Below, piece by piece: positions 8,752-18,300 of a stretch of DNA of 43,455 bases. The stretch spans positions 1 through 43,455 of the forward strand of contig NZ_NWMV01000020.1 of the NCBI RefSeq assembly GCF_002837145.1, written 5' to 3'. The DNA comes from Macromonas nakdongensis (GTDB lineage Bacteria; Pseudomonadota; Gammaproteobacteria; Burkholderiales; Burkholderiaceae_C). The notes beneath the pieces are model-generated. The model did not search any database and was not told the DNA's origin. It saw only the letters and a program-made list of their open reading frames with translations. Every line of letters begins with the position of its first letter. Position 1 is the stretch's first letter. The position numbers were made by a program, and so were the translations under genes.

Positions 8752-9894
8752 TCAGCGCAGGAAGCGGGCGCGCACCCGCAGGTCCGGCCCCACGGGCGTC
8801 ACCTCGTGGAAAGCCAGCTTGGGCCCTTGGTCCAGCGCGGTGAACGGGCCGATGTTCGCCAGTCCGGCGCCGGGGCCCAGCAATTGCGGCGCCAGGTAGA
8901 GCAGCAGTTCGTCCACCAGCCCTTCGCGCAGGAAGGAGCCGTTGAGCTTGTGACCGGCCTCCAGGTGCAGTTCGTTCACGCCACGCCGGGTCAGGTCGGC
9001 CAGCACCGCGGCCAGATCCACCTTGGGGTGGCTGCCCGAAGCGCCGGGGGCACCGGGACAGTCCACCACGGTGGCGCCTGCTTGCGCCAGCGCGGCGCGC
9101 TGGGCGGCGGTGGCGGCCGGGTCGCTGGCGGTGTAGACCAGCGCCTCGCCCGGTGGCGGCAGAATGCGCGCGGTCGGCGCGATCTCCAGCCGGGAGTCCA
9201 CCACCACGCGCAGCGGTTGGCGCGCGGTGGACACCAGCCGCACGTCCAGCCGGGGGTTGTCTTCCAGCACGGTGCCGATGCCCGTCAGCACGGCCGAGGC
9301 GCGCTGGCGCCAGGCGTGGCCGTCGGTGCGTGCGGCTTCACTGGTGATCCACTGGCTCACGCCGTTGGCCAGCGCGGTGGTGCCGTCCAAGGACGCCGCC
9401 ACCTTCAGCCGCACCCAGGGCCGGCCGCGTTCCATGCGGCTCAAAAAGCCGATGTTCAGCTCGCGGCTGGCCACGGCCAGGGGGTGTTGCGGGGCCAGCA
9501 GGTGCACGTCGATGCCAGCGGCGCGCAGCCGCGCCAGCCCTTGGCCGCCCACCAGCGGGTTGGGGTCGGGCAGGGCCACGACCACACGCCCCACCTGGGC
9601 GGCGATCAGCGCTTCGCAGCAGGGCGGGGTGCGGCCGTGGTGGCTGCAGGGTTCCAGCGTGACCAGGGCTGTGGCCCCACGCAGGTCGGCCCCAGCGGCC
9701 TGGGCGGCGCGCAGCGCCACCACCTCGGCGTGCGGGCCGCCGGCCTGCTGGGTGTGCCCTTCAAACACCTGCCCGTTGCGGGTGACCAGTCGGCACGCCA
9801 CCCGCGGGTTCGGGTCGGACAAGCCAATGGCTTGGGCCGCCAGCGCGTCCAGGCCGTCCAGCCAATCGGGGGGGCAGGGGGCAACGTCGGTCAT
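8752..9894 (-). CDS. ribD: Bifunctional riboflavin biosynthesis deaminase/reductase RibD
   Basis: 380 residues in two domains. The N-terminal cytidine-deaminase-like domain carries the zinc site HAE (His55, Glu57) and EPCSHHGRTPPC (Cys83, Cys92), which deaminates the pyrimidine ring of the GTP cyclohydrolase II product. The C-terminal reductase domain starts near residue 175 with RPWVRLKVAASLDG and contains SEAARTDGHAWR and GTVLEDNP motifs; it uses NADPH to reduce the ribose side chain. Start: ATG at 9894, because an upstream in-frame start would run back into trmB and lacks family similarity. The gene lies 31 bases after trmB and about 12 kb from the ribE-ribBA-ribH cluster in this window. 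Confidence 0.96.
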   Translation of the reverse strand: MTDVAPCPPDWLDGLDALAAQAIGLSDPNPRVACRLVTRNGQVFEGHTQQAGGPHAEVVALRAAQAAGADLRGATALVTLEPCSHHGRTPPCCEALIAAQVGRVVVALPDPNPLVGGQGLARLRAAGIDVHLLAPQHPLAVASRELNIGFLSRMERGRPWVRLKVAASLDGTTALANGVSQWITSEAARTDGHAWRQRASAVLTGIGTVLEDNPRLDVRLVSTARQPLRVVVDSRLEIAPTARILPPPGEALVYTASDPAATAAQRAALAQAGATVVDCPGAPGASGSHPKVDLAAVLADLTRRGVNELHLEAGHKLNGSFLREGLVDELLLYLAPQLLGPGAGLANIGPFTALDQGPKLAFHEVTPVGPDLRVRARFLR

Positions 9895-9925
9895 GGCCGG
9901 GGCGGCGAAAGGCGGCGCCAACGCG

Positions 9926-10708
9926 TCAGGTCCGGCGGCGGAACACCAGGTCCCACACGCCGTGGCCCAGGCGCAGACCACGGTTTTCGAACTTGGTCAG
10001 CGGCCGGTAGTCGGGCTGAGGCGCGTAGCCGCCCAGGCCGGCGTCGGCGGCGGTGTTGACCAGGGCCGGTTCGGCGCTCAGCACCGCCAGCATCTGTTCG
10101 GCATAGGGTTGCCAGTCGGTGGCGCAGTGGAGGTAGCCGCCGGGTTTCAGGCGGCTGACCAGCTTGGCCACCAGCGGCGGTTGGATCAGGCGGCGCTTGT
10201 TGTGCTTCTTTTTGTGCCAGGGGTCGGGGAAAAAGATGTGCACGCCGTCCAGGGTGGCCTCGGGCAGCATGTGGTCCAGCACCTCGACCGCGTCGTGCTG
10301 CAGGATGCGGATGTTGGCGATGTCCTGCTCGCCGATGCGCTTGAGCAGCGCGCCCACGCCGGGCTCGTGCACTTCGCAGCAGAGGAAGTTGTCGTCCGGA
10401 CGCACACGGGCGATGTGCGCGGTGGCTTCGCCCATGCCAAAGCCAATTTCCAGGACCAGCGGCGCGCTGCGGCCAAAGGCGCTGGCGGCGTCGAGCGGCT
10501 GCGGCGCATAGGGCAGCACAAAGCGCGGACCCAGGTCGGCGAAGGCCTTGGCCTGGCCGGTGGTGGTGCGGCCGGCGCGTTTGACGAAGCTCTTGATGGT
10601 CTTGGGGTGGGCCACGCTGGCCGGGGCCGTTGCGCCGTCGGCGCTGGGCTGGTCGGGGGTGGGCGCGTTCGCCGAGGCGGTGGGGAAGGGGGCAGGGGTA
10701 GCGTTCAC
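9926..10708 (-). CDS. trmB: tRNA (guanine-N7)-methyltransferase TrmB
   Basis: 260 residues. Methylates G46 in the variable loop of tRNAs using SAM. The SAM-binding loop [17 protein letters not shown] lies near residue 90 and the family signature [17 protein letters not shown] near residue 170. The first 55 residues are a low-complexity Ala/Pro/Thr-rich extension seen variably in this family. The start is GTG at 10708: a -10-like TACAAT (10722 to 10717) ends eight bases upstream and no Shine-Dalgarno sequence is visible, so the message may be leaderless or nearly so. First gene of the run leading into ribD. Confidence 0.95.
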   Translation of the reverse strand: MNATPAPFPTASANAPTPDQPSADGATAPASVAHPKTIKSFVKRAGRTTTGQAKAFADLGPRFVLPYAPQPLDAASAFGRSAPLVLEIGFGMGEATAHIARVRPDDNFLCCEVHEPGVGALLKRIGEQDIANIRILQHDAVEVLDHMLPEATLDGVHIFFPDPWHKKKHNKRRLIQPPLVAKLVSRLKPGGYLHCATDWQPYAEQMLAVLSAEPALVNTAADAGLGGYAPQPDYRPLTKFENRGLRLGHGVWDLVFRRRT

Positions 10709-10716
10709 AGCCCGGC

Positions 10717-10722
10717 ATTGTA
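10717..10722 (-). promoter_or_regulatory. -10 element (TACAAT) of a near-leaderless trmB promoter
   Basis: TACAAT on the minus strand, eight bases before the GTG start of trmB. Transcription starting about seven bases after the -10 would begin at or within two bases of the start codon. The -35 region is not recognisable. The same layout is seen before dnaE and the MaoC gene. Confidence 0.5.
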
Positions 10723-10766
10723 GGCACCCGGGGCGGGGCTGGCCAGTTCGGTGCAGGGGTGCGGGT

Positions 10767-11699
10767 TCAGGCGGGGCGGTGGGGGACCGCCCAGGTCTGG
10801 GCCCAGTGTCCCGTCCACGTGGCCAGGGCCTGGTCCAGCGGGCCGTGCTGCGCCGGCAGGCCCAGCACCTGGGCGGCGGTGTTCAGGGCGGTCAGCGGGG
10901 CGCTCACGTCCAGCGCCGGGGCGCCGTGCTGTTTCGACAGCTTTTCGCCGTCGGTCCCCAGCACCAGCGGGGTGTGCAGGTACTGTGGCGTGGGCAGCCC
11001 GAGGGCGCGCTGCAGCAGGATCTGGCGCGGCGTGTTGTCGGTCAGGTCGGCGCCGCGCACCACGTGGGTGATGCCCTGGTCGGCATCGTCCACCACCACC
11101 GCCAGTTGGTAGGCCCAGAGGCCGTCGGCGCGGCGCAGCACGAAGTCGCCCACCGTGTCGGCCACGTCTTGCGCTTGCGGACCCAGGCGGCGGTCGTGCC
11201 AGACCAGCGGGCTGGGGGTGTGGGTGGCGCGCAGACAGGCCGGCACGTGCAGCCGCCAGGCGCGCCCGGGCCGGCCCCGCAGGCCCCCGAGTTCGGGGCG
11301 GCAGGTGCCGGGGTAGGGGCGCTCCACGTGGCGCTCGTGCGCCCAGCCCTGGGCCGCGAGCGCCTGCGCAATGTCCTTGCGGGTGCAGGCGCAGGGGTAA
11401 GCCAGGCTGGCAGACACCAAATGGTCCAGCGCTTGCTGGTAGCGTTCGCCATGGGCCGACTGCCAGACCGGTTCGGCGTCGCCCACCAGGCCCAGGGCCG
11501 CCAGCTGGCGCAGGATTTCGCGGTCAGCGCCCGGCACGCAGCGGCCCAGGTCCACGTCTTCGATGCGCACCCGCCACGCACCGTGGTGGGCGCGGGCGTC
11601 CAGCCAGCTGGCCAGGGCCGCGACCAGCGAACCGGCGTGCAACGGGCCGGTGGGCGAGGGGGCGAAGCGGCCGCGGTAGCCCGCGGGGGGCCGCGTCAT
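10767..11699 (-). CDS. gluQRS: Glutamyl-Q tRNA(Asp) synthetase
   Basis: 310 residues, a truncated glutamyl-tRNA synthetase paralog without the anticodon-binding domain. It adds glutamate to the queuosine base at position 34 of tRNA-Asp. Visible are [14 protein letters not shown] (the HIGH-type motif, residues 12-25), KLSKQ (KMSKS-type) near residue 245, and the zinc site YPCACTR followed by the YPGTC cysteine. The ATG at 11699 overlaps the upstream oxidoreductase stop as ATGA, giving a clear start and suggesting coupled translation. The gene ends 58 bases before the trmB start. Confidence 0.95.
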   Translation of the reverse strand: MTRPPAGYRGRFAPSPTGPLHAGSLVAALASWLDARAHHGAWRVRIEDVDLGRCVPGADREILRQLAALGLVGDAEPVWQSAHGERYQQALDHLVSASLAYPCACTRKDIAQALAAQGWAHERHVERPYPGTCRPELGGLRGRPGRAWRLHVPACLRATHTPSPLVWHDRRLGPQAQDVADTVGDFVLRRADGLWAYQLAVVVDDADQGITHVVRGADLTDNTPRQILLQRALGLPTPQYLHTPLVLGTDGEKLSKQHGAPALDVSAPLTALNTAAQVLGLPAQHGPLDQALATWTGHWAQTWAVPHRPA

Positions 11700-12787
11700 G
11701 CCATGGCCAACGCCAGTTCCAGGCCCGAGATGAAGGCGTGCTCCACCCGGTGCCCCAGGCACCAGTCGCCACACAGGCCCAGGCCCTGGCGCGCGTCCCA
11801 CAGGAAAGCGCTGCCCAGCGGGGCCTGGGTTTGCGCGTAGCGCCAGCGGTGCACTTCGGCGTGGCTGGGCTGGGCGCGGATGCCGGTGATCTCGGCGAAA
11901 CCCTTGAGCAGTTTGGCCTTCACCCGGTCGGGGTCGTCTTCCAGGTGCTCGGCCGACCAGGCCGGGCTGGCCTGCACGGTCCAGCGTTCCACCGGACTGC
12001 GCCCGGGTTTGCTGGTTTCCCGCGCCAGCCAGCGGATGCGGTGGTGCTCGCCCCGGGCGGCGTGCCAGCGTGGCCCGAAGCCGGACAGGCCGGGCTGCAT
12101 GGCCTGGGGGAAGGCGATCATCAGGGTCCAGCAGGGCGCGGTGTCGACCGCCTGCAGCGCGGTGTGCCAGGGCTGGGCCAGGTCGCTGGCGCGCAGCAGG
12201 TCCGCGGCCTGTGCGGCGGGCAAGGCCAGCACCACCTGGTCGAAACCGCCGTGCACCTGCTGCGCGTCCTGCGGGCCCTGGGTGCGCAGCTGCCAGCGCA
12301 GCGGCGACAGGACGTCGGGTTCGAGGCGGCTGACCCGGGTCTCCAGCAGGGTCTGCGCCGCCAGGCTGCCGTCGGCCAGGGGCGCGGCCCAGGCCTGGGG
12401 CAAGGCGTTCATGCCGGGGGTGGCCACCCAATGGGCGTCGCGCGGTGGCGGGGCGCTGGCCATGGTCTGACCCAGGTGGTCGAGTACCCGCACCGTGTTC
12501 ACCCGCCAGGGTTGGAGCAGCCCGGGCACCGTGTCCAGCGCCCGCTGGAAGCGGGCATCGTGCACGGTGAAGAATTGCGCGCCGTGGTCGAAACCGCCGA
12601 AATCGCTGCGGCGGGTGGCCATGCGCCCGCCCACGCCGCGGCTTTTCTCGAACAGCGTGACGCGGTGGCCGGCTTGCACCAGGGTGCGGGCACAGGCGAT
12701 GCCGGCCATGCCGGCCCCCACCACAGCAATGTGTCGGGGGGCGGCGGGCGGGACGCTGGGCGTGGGTTGGCGGCGCGGTGGGGGCAT
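11696..12787 (-). CDS. FAD/NAD(P)-dependent amine-oxidase-like (renalase-like) oxidoreductase
   Basis: 363 residues. The N-terminal dinucleotide-binding fold reads [18 protein letters not shown] (about residues 19-36), followed by the [15 protein letters not shown] motif typical of FAD oxidases, and [11 protein letters not shown]; this set is characteristic of the bacterial renalase-like group of flavin amine oxidase relatives. The substrate is unknown. The start at 12787 is chosen over 12817 because AGGAG stands nine bases upstream and because the longer start would lie upstream of the likely transcription start. A palindrome sits over the promoter. The gene is followed by gluQRS with a four-base overlap. 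Confidence 0.85.
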   Translation of the reverse strand: MPPPRRQPTPSVPPAAPRHIAVVGAGMAGIACARTLVQAGHRVTLFEKSRGVGGRMATRRSDFGGFDHGAQFFTVHDARFQRALDTVPGLLQPWRVNTVRVLDHLGQTMASAPPPRDAHWVATPGMNALPQAWAAPLADGSLAAQTLLETRVSRLEPDVLSPLRWQLRTQGPQDAQQVHGGFDQVVLALPAAQAADLLRASDLAQPWHTALQAVDTAPCWTLMIAFPQAMQPGLSGFGPRWHAARGEHHRIRWLARETSKPGRSPVERWTVQASPAWSAEHLEDDPDRVKAKLLKGFAEITGIRAQPSHAEVHRWRYAQTQAPLGSAFLWDARQGLGLCGDWCLGHRVEHAFISGLELALAMA

Positions 12788-12806
12788 GGTGCAGGGCTCC
12801 TGGGCG

Positions 12807-12825
12807 GTGTTTCGCAAACACTGTA
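12807..12825 (-). promoter_or_regulatory. -10 element overlapped by a 15-bp operator-like palindrome
   Basis: On the minus strand TACAGT (12825 to 12820) looks like a -10 element. It overlaps a perfect palindrome, GTGTTT-N3-AAACAC, at 12807-12821, centred about where transcription would start. A repressor bound there would block the oxidoreductase-gluQRS transcript. The divergence from known boxes is such that I cannot name the regulator; the neighbouring LysR protein ends only 23 bases away. Confidence 0.5.
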
Positions 12826-12848
12826 CCAGCCTGGGCGCCGCGTGGGCG

Positions 12849-13811
12849 TCAGCGCGCGTGGTGGTTGTGCAGCAGGGCGTGGCGGGTGGTGGGATGGGCC
12901 AGTTGCGACAACCACCAATCCAGCGCCCGGCCGGGCACGGCGGGGGCCCGCCGCCCAGCCGTTGCGGCGCCGCCGCGCCAGGCGTAGCTCGGCCGGTAGA
13001 TCCGGTCGGGCAGGGTGGTGGCTTTGGCCACCAGCCGGCCGGTGTCGAGGAAGGGCTGCACCAGCGGCTGTGGCAGGGAGCCGCAGCCCAGCCCGCGCAA
13101 TTGGGCTTCCAGTTTGTGCTGCATGGTGGGCACGGTGAGCACGTCCTGCCCGGGCAGCAGGCCGAAGGTCAGGCCGCCGCCGCGCTGGGTCGAATCCGCC
13201 ACCGCCACCACCCGATGCTGTTGCAGCTCCGCCTGGGTCAGCGGGGCGCTGGCCTGGGCCAGGGGGTGGTGCGGCGCCACCACGAACAGGAACTGCACCT
13301 CGCCCAGCGGGGCGCTGTGCAGCCCCTGCGCGTTCACGCTGTCCAGCGTCACGCCCAGGGCCAGGTCGGCCTGGCCGGTCAGCAGGGTTTCCAGCGTGCC
13401 CGACAGCGTTTCCACCCGCAGCCGCAGCCGGGTCGGCGCACCCAGGGCGTAGAACGCCTCGCACAGTTCGAACAGGGTGGTGCGCGAGACGATGGCGTCG
13501 GCGGTGATGGTGAGTTGCGGCTCCCAGCCGGTGGCGATGCGCTTGACGCGCTGCGCCACCGCGTCCAGTTCCAGCAGCAGGTGTTCGCCCACCCGCAACA
13601 GCTCGGCACCCGCCGGGGTGAGCTGGGCGCGGCGCGAATGCCGGTCGAACAGCAGCACGTCCAGCGCCTCTTCCACCTGGCGCACCCGGTAGGTCAACGC
13701 GCTGGGCACCAGGCCGAGTTCGCGCGCCGCCGCCGCCATGCTGCCGGTGCGGGCCACGGTGTCGATCAGGTGCAGGTTTTCGGGCGACAGGGCCGCGCGC
13801 TGTTTTTGCAT
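12849..13811 (-). CDS. LysR-family transcriptional regulator
   Basis: 320 residues. The N-terminal winged helix-turn-helix is typical of LysR proteins: LHLIDTVARTGSMAAAARELG, then VPSALTYRVRQVEEAL and RRAQLTPAGAELL. The remainder is a periplasmic-binding-like effector domain. The start is taken at ATG 13811 (MQKQRAAL) because the LysR homology begins about ten residues later; a longer frame to 13886 would swallow the intergenic control region. It is divergent from the pirin gene at 13928, and by family habit is likely to control it and itself. Inducer unknown. Confidence 0.93.
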   Translation of the reverse strand: MQKQRAALSPENLHLIDTVARTGSMAAAARELGLVPSALTYRVRQVEEALDVLLFDRHSRRAQLTPAGAELLRVGEHLLLELDAVAQRVKRIATGWEPQLTITADAIVSRTTLFELCEAFYALGAPTRLRLRVETLSGTLETLLTGQADLALGVTLDSVNAQGLHSAPLGEVQFLFVVAPHHPLAQASAPLTQAELQQHRVVAVADSTQRGGGLTFGLLPGQDVLTVPTMQHKLEAQLRGLGCGSLPQPLVQPFLDTGRLVAKATTLPDRIYRPSYAWRGGAATAGRRAPAVPGRALDWWLSQLAHPTTRHALLHNHHAR

Positions 13812-13836
13812 TTTTGAGCTGTATGCGTTCAGTATT

Positions 13837-13892
13837 TTTGAATCATGCCAGCAAATGGCTGCGCCGTCATGCCGGTCGGGGCGCACTACAGT
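13837..13892 (+). promoter_or_regulatory. LysR/pirin divergent control region with interrupted dyad and pirin -10
   Basis: An interrupted dyad TTTG-N11-CAAA lies at 13837-13855, of the general shape of LysR-type binding boxes. A -10-like TACAGT for pirin lies at 13887-13892, placing the dyad centre about 50 bases before the expected transcription start, within the range LysR activators use. An 8-bp direct repeat ATTTTTGA occurs at 13810 and 13834. Confidence 0.4.
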
Positions 13893-13927
13893 GGAGCCAT
13901 CGCTTTCTCACCTCACAGGACACCGCC

Positions 13928-14629
13928 ATGATCCAATTGCGCCGTTCGCGTGAACGCGGCTACGCCGATCACGGTTGGCTGCAGAGCCACCATTCCTTTT
14001 CTTTCGCGGAATATGTCGACCCCGCCTTCATGGGCTGGGGCAACTTGCGCGTCATCAACGAAGACCGCATCGCCCCGGGCCGCGGCTTCGGCACCCATGG
14101 CCACCGCGACATGGAAATCCTCAGCTACGTGCTGGCCGGCAACCTGGCCCACCGCGACAGCATGGGCAACGTCGAGGGCATTCCGCCCGGCGAGGTGCAA
14201 CGCATGAGCGCCGGCCGGGGCGTGACGCACAGCGAGTTCAACCACGCGCCGAACCAGACCACGCATTTCCTGCAGATCTGGATCGAGCCCCAGGTGCGCG
14301 GCATCGCCCCCGGTTACGAGCAGAAGGCCTTTGCCTCGGCCGACAAGCGCGGCCGCCTGTGCCCGATCGCCGCGCCCGACGGCGCCGAGGGCGCGGTCAC
14401 CGTGCACGCCGATGCGCGCGTTTACGCCGGCCTGTTCGACGGCGCCGAGGCGGCCGAACTGGCGCTGGACCCGGCACGCAAGGGCTATGTGCACGTGGTG
14501 CGCGGCAACGTCCAGGTCAACGGCCAGTCGCTGGCGGCGGGCGACGCCCTGCTGTTGCAAGACGAATCCCGCATCACCCTGGCCCAGGGGCAGGACGCCG
14601 AGGTGCTGGTGTTCGACCTGGCCCCCTGA
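13928..14629 (+). CDS. Pirin family protein (YhhW-like, quercetin 2,3-dioxygenase type)
   Basis: 233 residues, bicupin fold. The metal ligands of the YhhW type are at the same numbers as in the E. coli protein: His57 and His59 in FGTHGHRDMEI, His101 and Glu103 in GVTHSEFN. Some family members cleave quercetin with a bound metal; the physiological role in bacteria is mostly unknown. The ATG at 13928 is preceded by an AGGA ribosome-binding site, and the upstream extension in the same frame is not pirin-like. It is divergent from the LysR gene and followed after 67 bases by a flavodoxin-like gene, a common redox-stress pairing. Confidence 0.93.
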   Translation: MIQLRRSRERGYADHGWLQSHHSFSFAEYVDPAFMGWGNLRVINEDRIAPGRGFGTHGHRDMEILSYVLAGNLAHRDSMGNVEGIPPGEVQRMSAGRGVTHSEFNHAPNQTTHFLQIWIEPQVRGIAPGYEQKAFASADKRGRLCPIAAPDGAEGAVTVHADARVYAGLFDGAEAAELALDPARKGYVHVVRGNVQVNGQSLAAGDALLLQDESRITLAQGQDAEVLVFDLAP

Positions 14630-14696
14630 CCCCCCTTTCTTTTCACGTTTCACACCCCCGGCCCGGCAGCGGGCCACCTCATCCAGGAGTTTTTGC

Positions 14697-15251
14697 ATGA
14701 CCCAAGTCGTCGTTGTTTTCCATTCGGGCTACGGCCACACCCAGCGCGTCGCCCAGCTCGTGGCCGAAGGCGCCAACGCCGAGCTGCTGCCCATCGACGC
14801 GGACGGCAACCTCCCTGCCGGCGGCTGGGAGACCCTGAACGCGGCCGACGCCATCATCTTCGGTACGCCCACCTACATGGGCGGCCCGAGCTGGCAGTTC
14901 AAGAAGTTTGCCGACGCCTCGTCCAAGGCCTGGTTCGGCCGCCAGTGGCAGGACAAGGTCTTTGGCGGTTTCACCAACAGCGCCAGCATGAACGGCGACA
15001 AGGCCGCCACCCTGATCCAGTTGCAGACCCTGGCTTCACAGCACGGCGGCCTGTGGGTCAGCCTGGGCCTGCTGCCGGCCAACACCCTGGCCGCCACCCG
15101 CAACGACGTCAACAACCTCGGCGGTTCGGTGGGCCTCCTGGTGCAGTCGCCGTCCGACGCGGGCGCCGACAAAATCCCCCAAGGCGACCTGGACACCGCC
15201 CGCCTGTACGGCGCGCGGGTGGCGGCGGTGGCGGCCAAGCTGCGCGGCTGA
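14697..15251 (+). CDS. Flavodoxin-fold NAD(P)H:quinone oxidoreductase (WrbA-like)
   Basis: 184 residues. The FMN phosphate-binding loop HSGYGHTQRVAQLV opens the protein (residues 9-22), and FGTPTYMGGPSWQFKKF (about 57-73) and FGGFTNSASMNGDK (about 90-103) match flavodoxin-type NADPH:quinone reductases. It would use FMN to reduce quinones by two electrons and so avoid radicals. AGGAG lies six bases before the ATG. It follows pirin in the same direction and is closed by a strong terminator. WrbA proper is somewhat longer, so I do not assign the symbol. Confidence 0.9.
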   Translation: MTQVVVVFHSGYGHTQRVAQLVAEGANAELLPIDADGNLPAGGWETLNAADAIIFGTPTYMGGPSWQFKKFADASSKAWFGRQWQDKVFGGFTNSASMNGDKAATLIQLQTLASQHGGLWVSLGLLPANTLAATRNDVNNLGGSVGLLVQSPSDAGADKIPQGDLDTARLYGARVAAVAAKLRG

Positions 15252-15272
15252 TCCGGCCTTCCACCCTGCCCG

Positions 15273-15301
15273 GGCGGCCCTTGCAAAGGGGCCGCCTTTT
15301 T
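15273..15301 (+). terminator. Rho-independent terminator after the pirin-flavodoxin unit
   Basis: Stem GGCGGCCC (15273-15280) with GGGCCGCC (15289-15296), eight-base loop, then five T. It ends only 12 bases before the dnaE -10 element. Confidence 0.88.
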
Positions 15302-15312
15302 CATGCGCCTTC

Positions 15313-15318
15313 TACAAT
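15313..15318 (+). promoter_or_regulatory. -10 element (TACAAT) of a probably leaderless dnaE promoter
   Basis: TACAAT ends exactly seven bases before the dnaE ATG, so transcription should begin at the A of the start codon. There is no Shine-Dalgarno sequence. The place of a -35 element (about 15290-15295) falls inside the preceding terminator stem and shows no TTGACA-like match. Confidence 0.6.
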
Positions 15319-15324
15319 CCGTGG

Positions 15325-18300
15325 ATGTTTGTCCACCTGCGCCTGCACACCGAATTTTCCGTGGTCGATGGGACCACCCGCGTTGACGAAACGGTGGAGG
15401 CCGCCGCCGCCGACGGCCAGCCGGCCCTGGCCATCACCGACCTGAGCAACCTCTTCGGCGCGGTCAAGTTCTACAAGGCCGCGCGCGGCGCCGGCGTCAA
15501 GCCGGTGATCGGTGCCGAGGTGTTTGTGCAGGGCCTGGGTGGCGAAGTCGCCCCCGGTGCGTCGGTGCAGGCGCAAAGCTTGCCGCGCCTGCTGCTGCTG
15601 GTGCAAAGCCACCCGGGCTACCTGAACCTGTGCGAGCTGCTGGCCCGCGCCTGGACGCGCAACGTGGTGCGCGACCAGGCCGGCGTCAAGTGGGAGTGGT
15701 TGCAGGAGCTGAACGACGGGCTGATCGTGCTGTCCGGCGCCCACAGCGGCCCAGTGGGCCAGGCCCTGTTGGCCGGCGACGAGGCCAAGGCCGCCGACCT
15801 GGCGCTGCAACTGGCCGGCGCCTTCCCGCACCGCTTCTACCTGGAGCTGCAACGCGCCGGCCGCGCCGACGACGAGCGCCACGTGGCCGCCGCCGTGCCC
15901 CTGGCCGCACGGCTCAAGTTGCCGGTGGTGGCCACGCACCCGGTGCAGTTCCTCGGCCCGGACGACTACGAGGCCCACGAAGCGCGCGTCTGCATTGCCG
16001 AAGGCGAAATCCTGGGCAACCACCGCCGGGTGCGCAAGTTCACCCGCGACCAGTATTTCAAGTCGTCCGAAGAAATGGCCGCGTTGTTCGCCGATGTGCC
16101 CAGCGCCTTGGCCAACACGGTCGAAATCGCCAAGCGCTGCAACCTCACCTTGACGCTGGGCAAGCCGCAGCTGCCCAACTTCCCCATTCCGCCGGTCGAT
16201 GGCGTGGTGATGTCGGTGGAGGACTACTTCCGCCACGTCTCGCACGAGGGCCTGAAGGCGCGCCTGATCCACCTCTATCCGGACGAAGCCAAGCGCGAAG
16301 CCGAGCGCCCGCGCTACGTGGAACGGCTGGAGTTCGAGCTCAACACCATCCTCAAGATGGGCTTCCCCGGCTACTTCCTCATCGTGGGCGACTTCATCCA
16401 GTGGGCCAAGGAAAACGGCTGCCCGGTGGGGCCGGGCCGGGGTTCCGGGGCCGGTTCGCTGGTGGCCTACGCCCTGCTCATCACCGACCTGGACCCGCTG
16501 CAGTACAACCTGCTGTTCGAGCGCTTCCTGAACCCGGAGCGGGTGTCCATGCCCGACTTCGACATCGACTTCTGCCAGACCAACCGCGACCGCGTCATCG
16601 ACTACGTCAAGGACAAGTACGGCAAGGACGCGGTGAGCCAGATCGCCACCTTCGGCACCATGGCCGCGCGCGCCGCCATCCGCGACGTGGGGCGGGTGCT
16701 GGACTTTGCCTACGGCTTTTGCGACGGCATCTCCAAGCTCATCCCCAACAAGCCGGGCATGAGTGTGACGCTGCAGTACCCGCCCGACCCGCCCAAACCC
16801 GGCGACAAGAACAACTACGCGATCGCCATGGAGCCGGTACTGGCCGAGCGCATCCAGAAAGAGGAAGAGGTCAAGCAGCTGATCGAGCTGGCGCAGAAGC
16901 TCGAAGGCATGACGCGCAACATCGGCATGCACGCCGGGGGGGTGCTGATCGCGCCCGGCAAGCTGACGGATTTTTGCCCGCTGTACCAACAGCCGGGCAG
17001 CGAATCGGCCGTCAGCCAGTACGACAAAGACGACGTGGAGGCCGTGGGCCTGGTGAAGTTCGACTTCCTGGGCCTGGCCACGCTGACCATTCTGGAACTG
17101 GCCAAGGAATTCATCCTGCGGCGCCACCCCAGCCAGGCCGGCTTCGCGTTCGAGAACATCCCGCTGGACGACAAGGCCACCTACAAACTGTTCCAGGACG
17201 GCAAGACCGAAGCCGTGTTCCAGTTTGAAAGCCGCGGCATGCAGGGCATGTTGCGCGACGCCAAACCCACCCGGCTGGAAGACCTGATCGCCCTGAACGC
17301 GCTGTACCGCCCGGGCCCGATGGACCTGATTCCCAGCTTCGTGGCGCGCAAGCACGGCCGCGAAGAAGTGGAGTACCCGCACCCGGCCGTGGCCGATATG
17401 CTGTCCGAAACCTACGGCATCATGGTCTACCAGGAGCAGGTGATGCAGACCGCGCAGATCCTGGGCGGCTACAGCCTGGGTGGCGCCGACCTGCTGCGCC
17501 GCGCCATGGGCAAGAAAAAGGCCGAGGAAATGGCCGAGCACCGCGAGAAGTTCCGCGCCGGTGCCCTGGCCACCCACGGCATCGGCCAGGACAAGGCCGA
17601 CGAGGTCTTCGACCTGATGGAAAAGTTCGCGGGCTACGGCTTCAACAAGTCGCACGCGGCCGCGTACTCGCTGCTGGCCTACCACACCGGCTGGCTCAAG
17701 GTCCATTTCACGGCGGAGTTCTTCTGCGCCAACATGACCATTGAAATGGACGACACCGACAAGCTCAAGGTGTTGTACGAGGACGCCAACAAGTTCGGCA
17801 TCACCTTCGAGGCGCCCGACGTCAACCGCGGCACTTACCGCTTCGAGCCTGTGAGCGACAAGGTCATCCGCTACGGCCTGGGTGCCGTCAAAGGCACAGG
17901 CCAGCAGGCCATTGAAGCCATCGTGGCGGCCCGCGAAGGCAAAGGTGTCGGGCCGGCGGGCGACACCGTGGGCCCGTTCAAGAGCCTGTTCGACTTCTGC
18001 AACCGCGTGGACCGCAGCCGCCTGAACAAGCGCACGGTCGAGGCGCTGATCAAGGCCGGCGCCTTCGACCATTTCGACCTCAACCGCGCGGCCTTGCTGG
18101 CCTCGGTGGAGCGGGCCTTCGACTACGCCAACGCCCAGCAGGCCAACGCCAACCAGGGCGGCCTGTTCGACATGTTCGGTGCCGACGACCACGGCGCCAG
18201 CACCCAGGAACCCGACCTGGTCGAGATGCTACCCTGGGGCATCAAGGAACGCCTGACGCACGAAAAAACCGCCATCGGCTTCTACCTCAGCGGCCACCTG

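Noticed and set aside
14660-14675. Hairpin GGCCCG-GCAG-CGGGCC between pirin and the flavodoxin gene
   Set aside because: Six base pairs and no T run; in such GC-rich DNA this is expected by chance and the two genes look co-transcribed.
15301-18192. A 963-codon open frame on the minus strand, antisense to dnaE
   Set aside because: Typical GC-rich shadow: no family resemblance, low-complexity Val/Gly/His/Gln composition, and dnaE on the other strand is certain.
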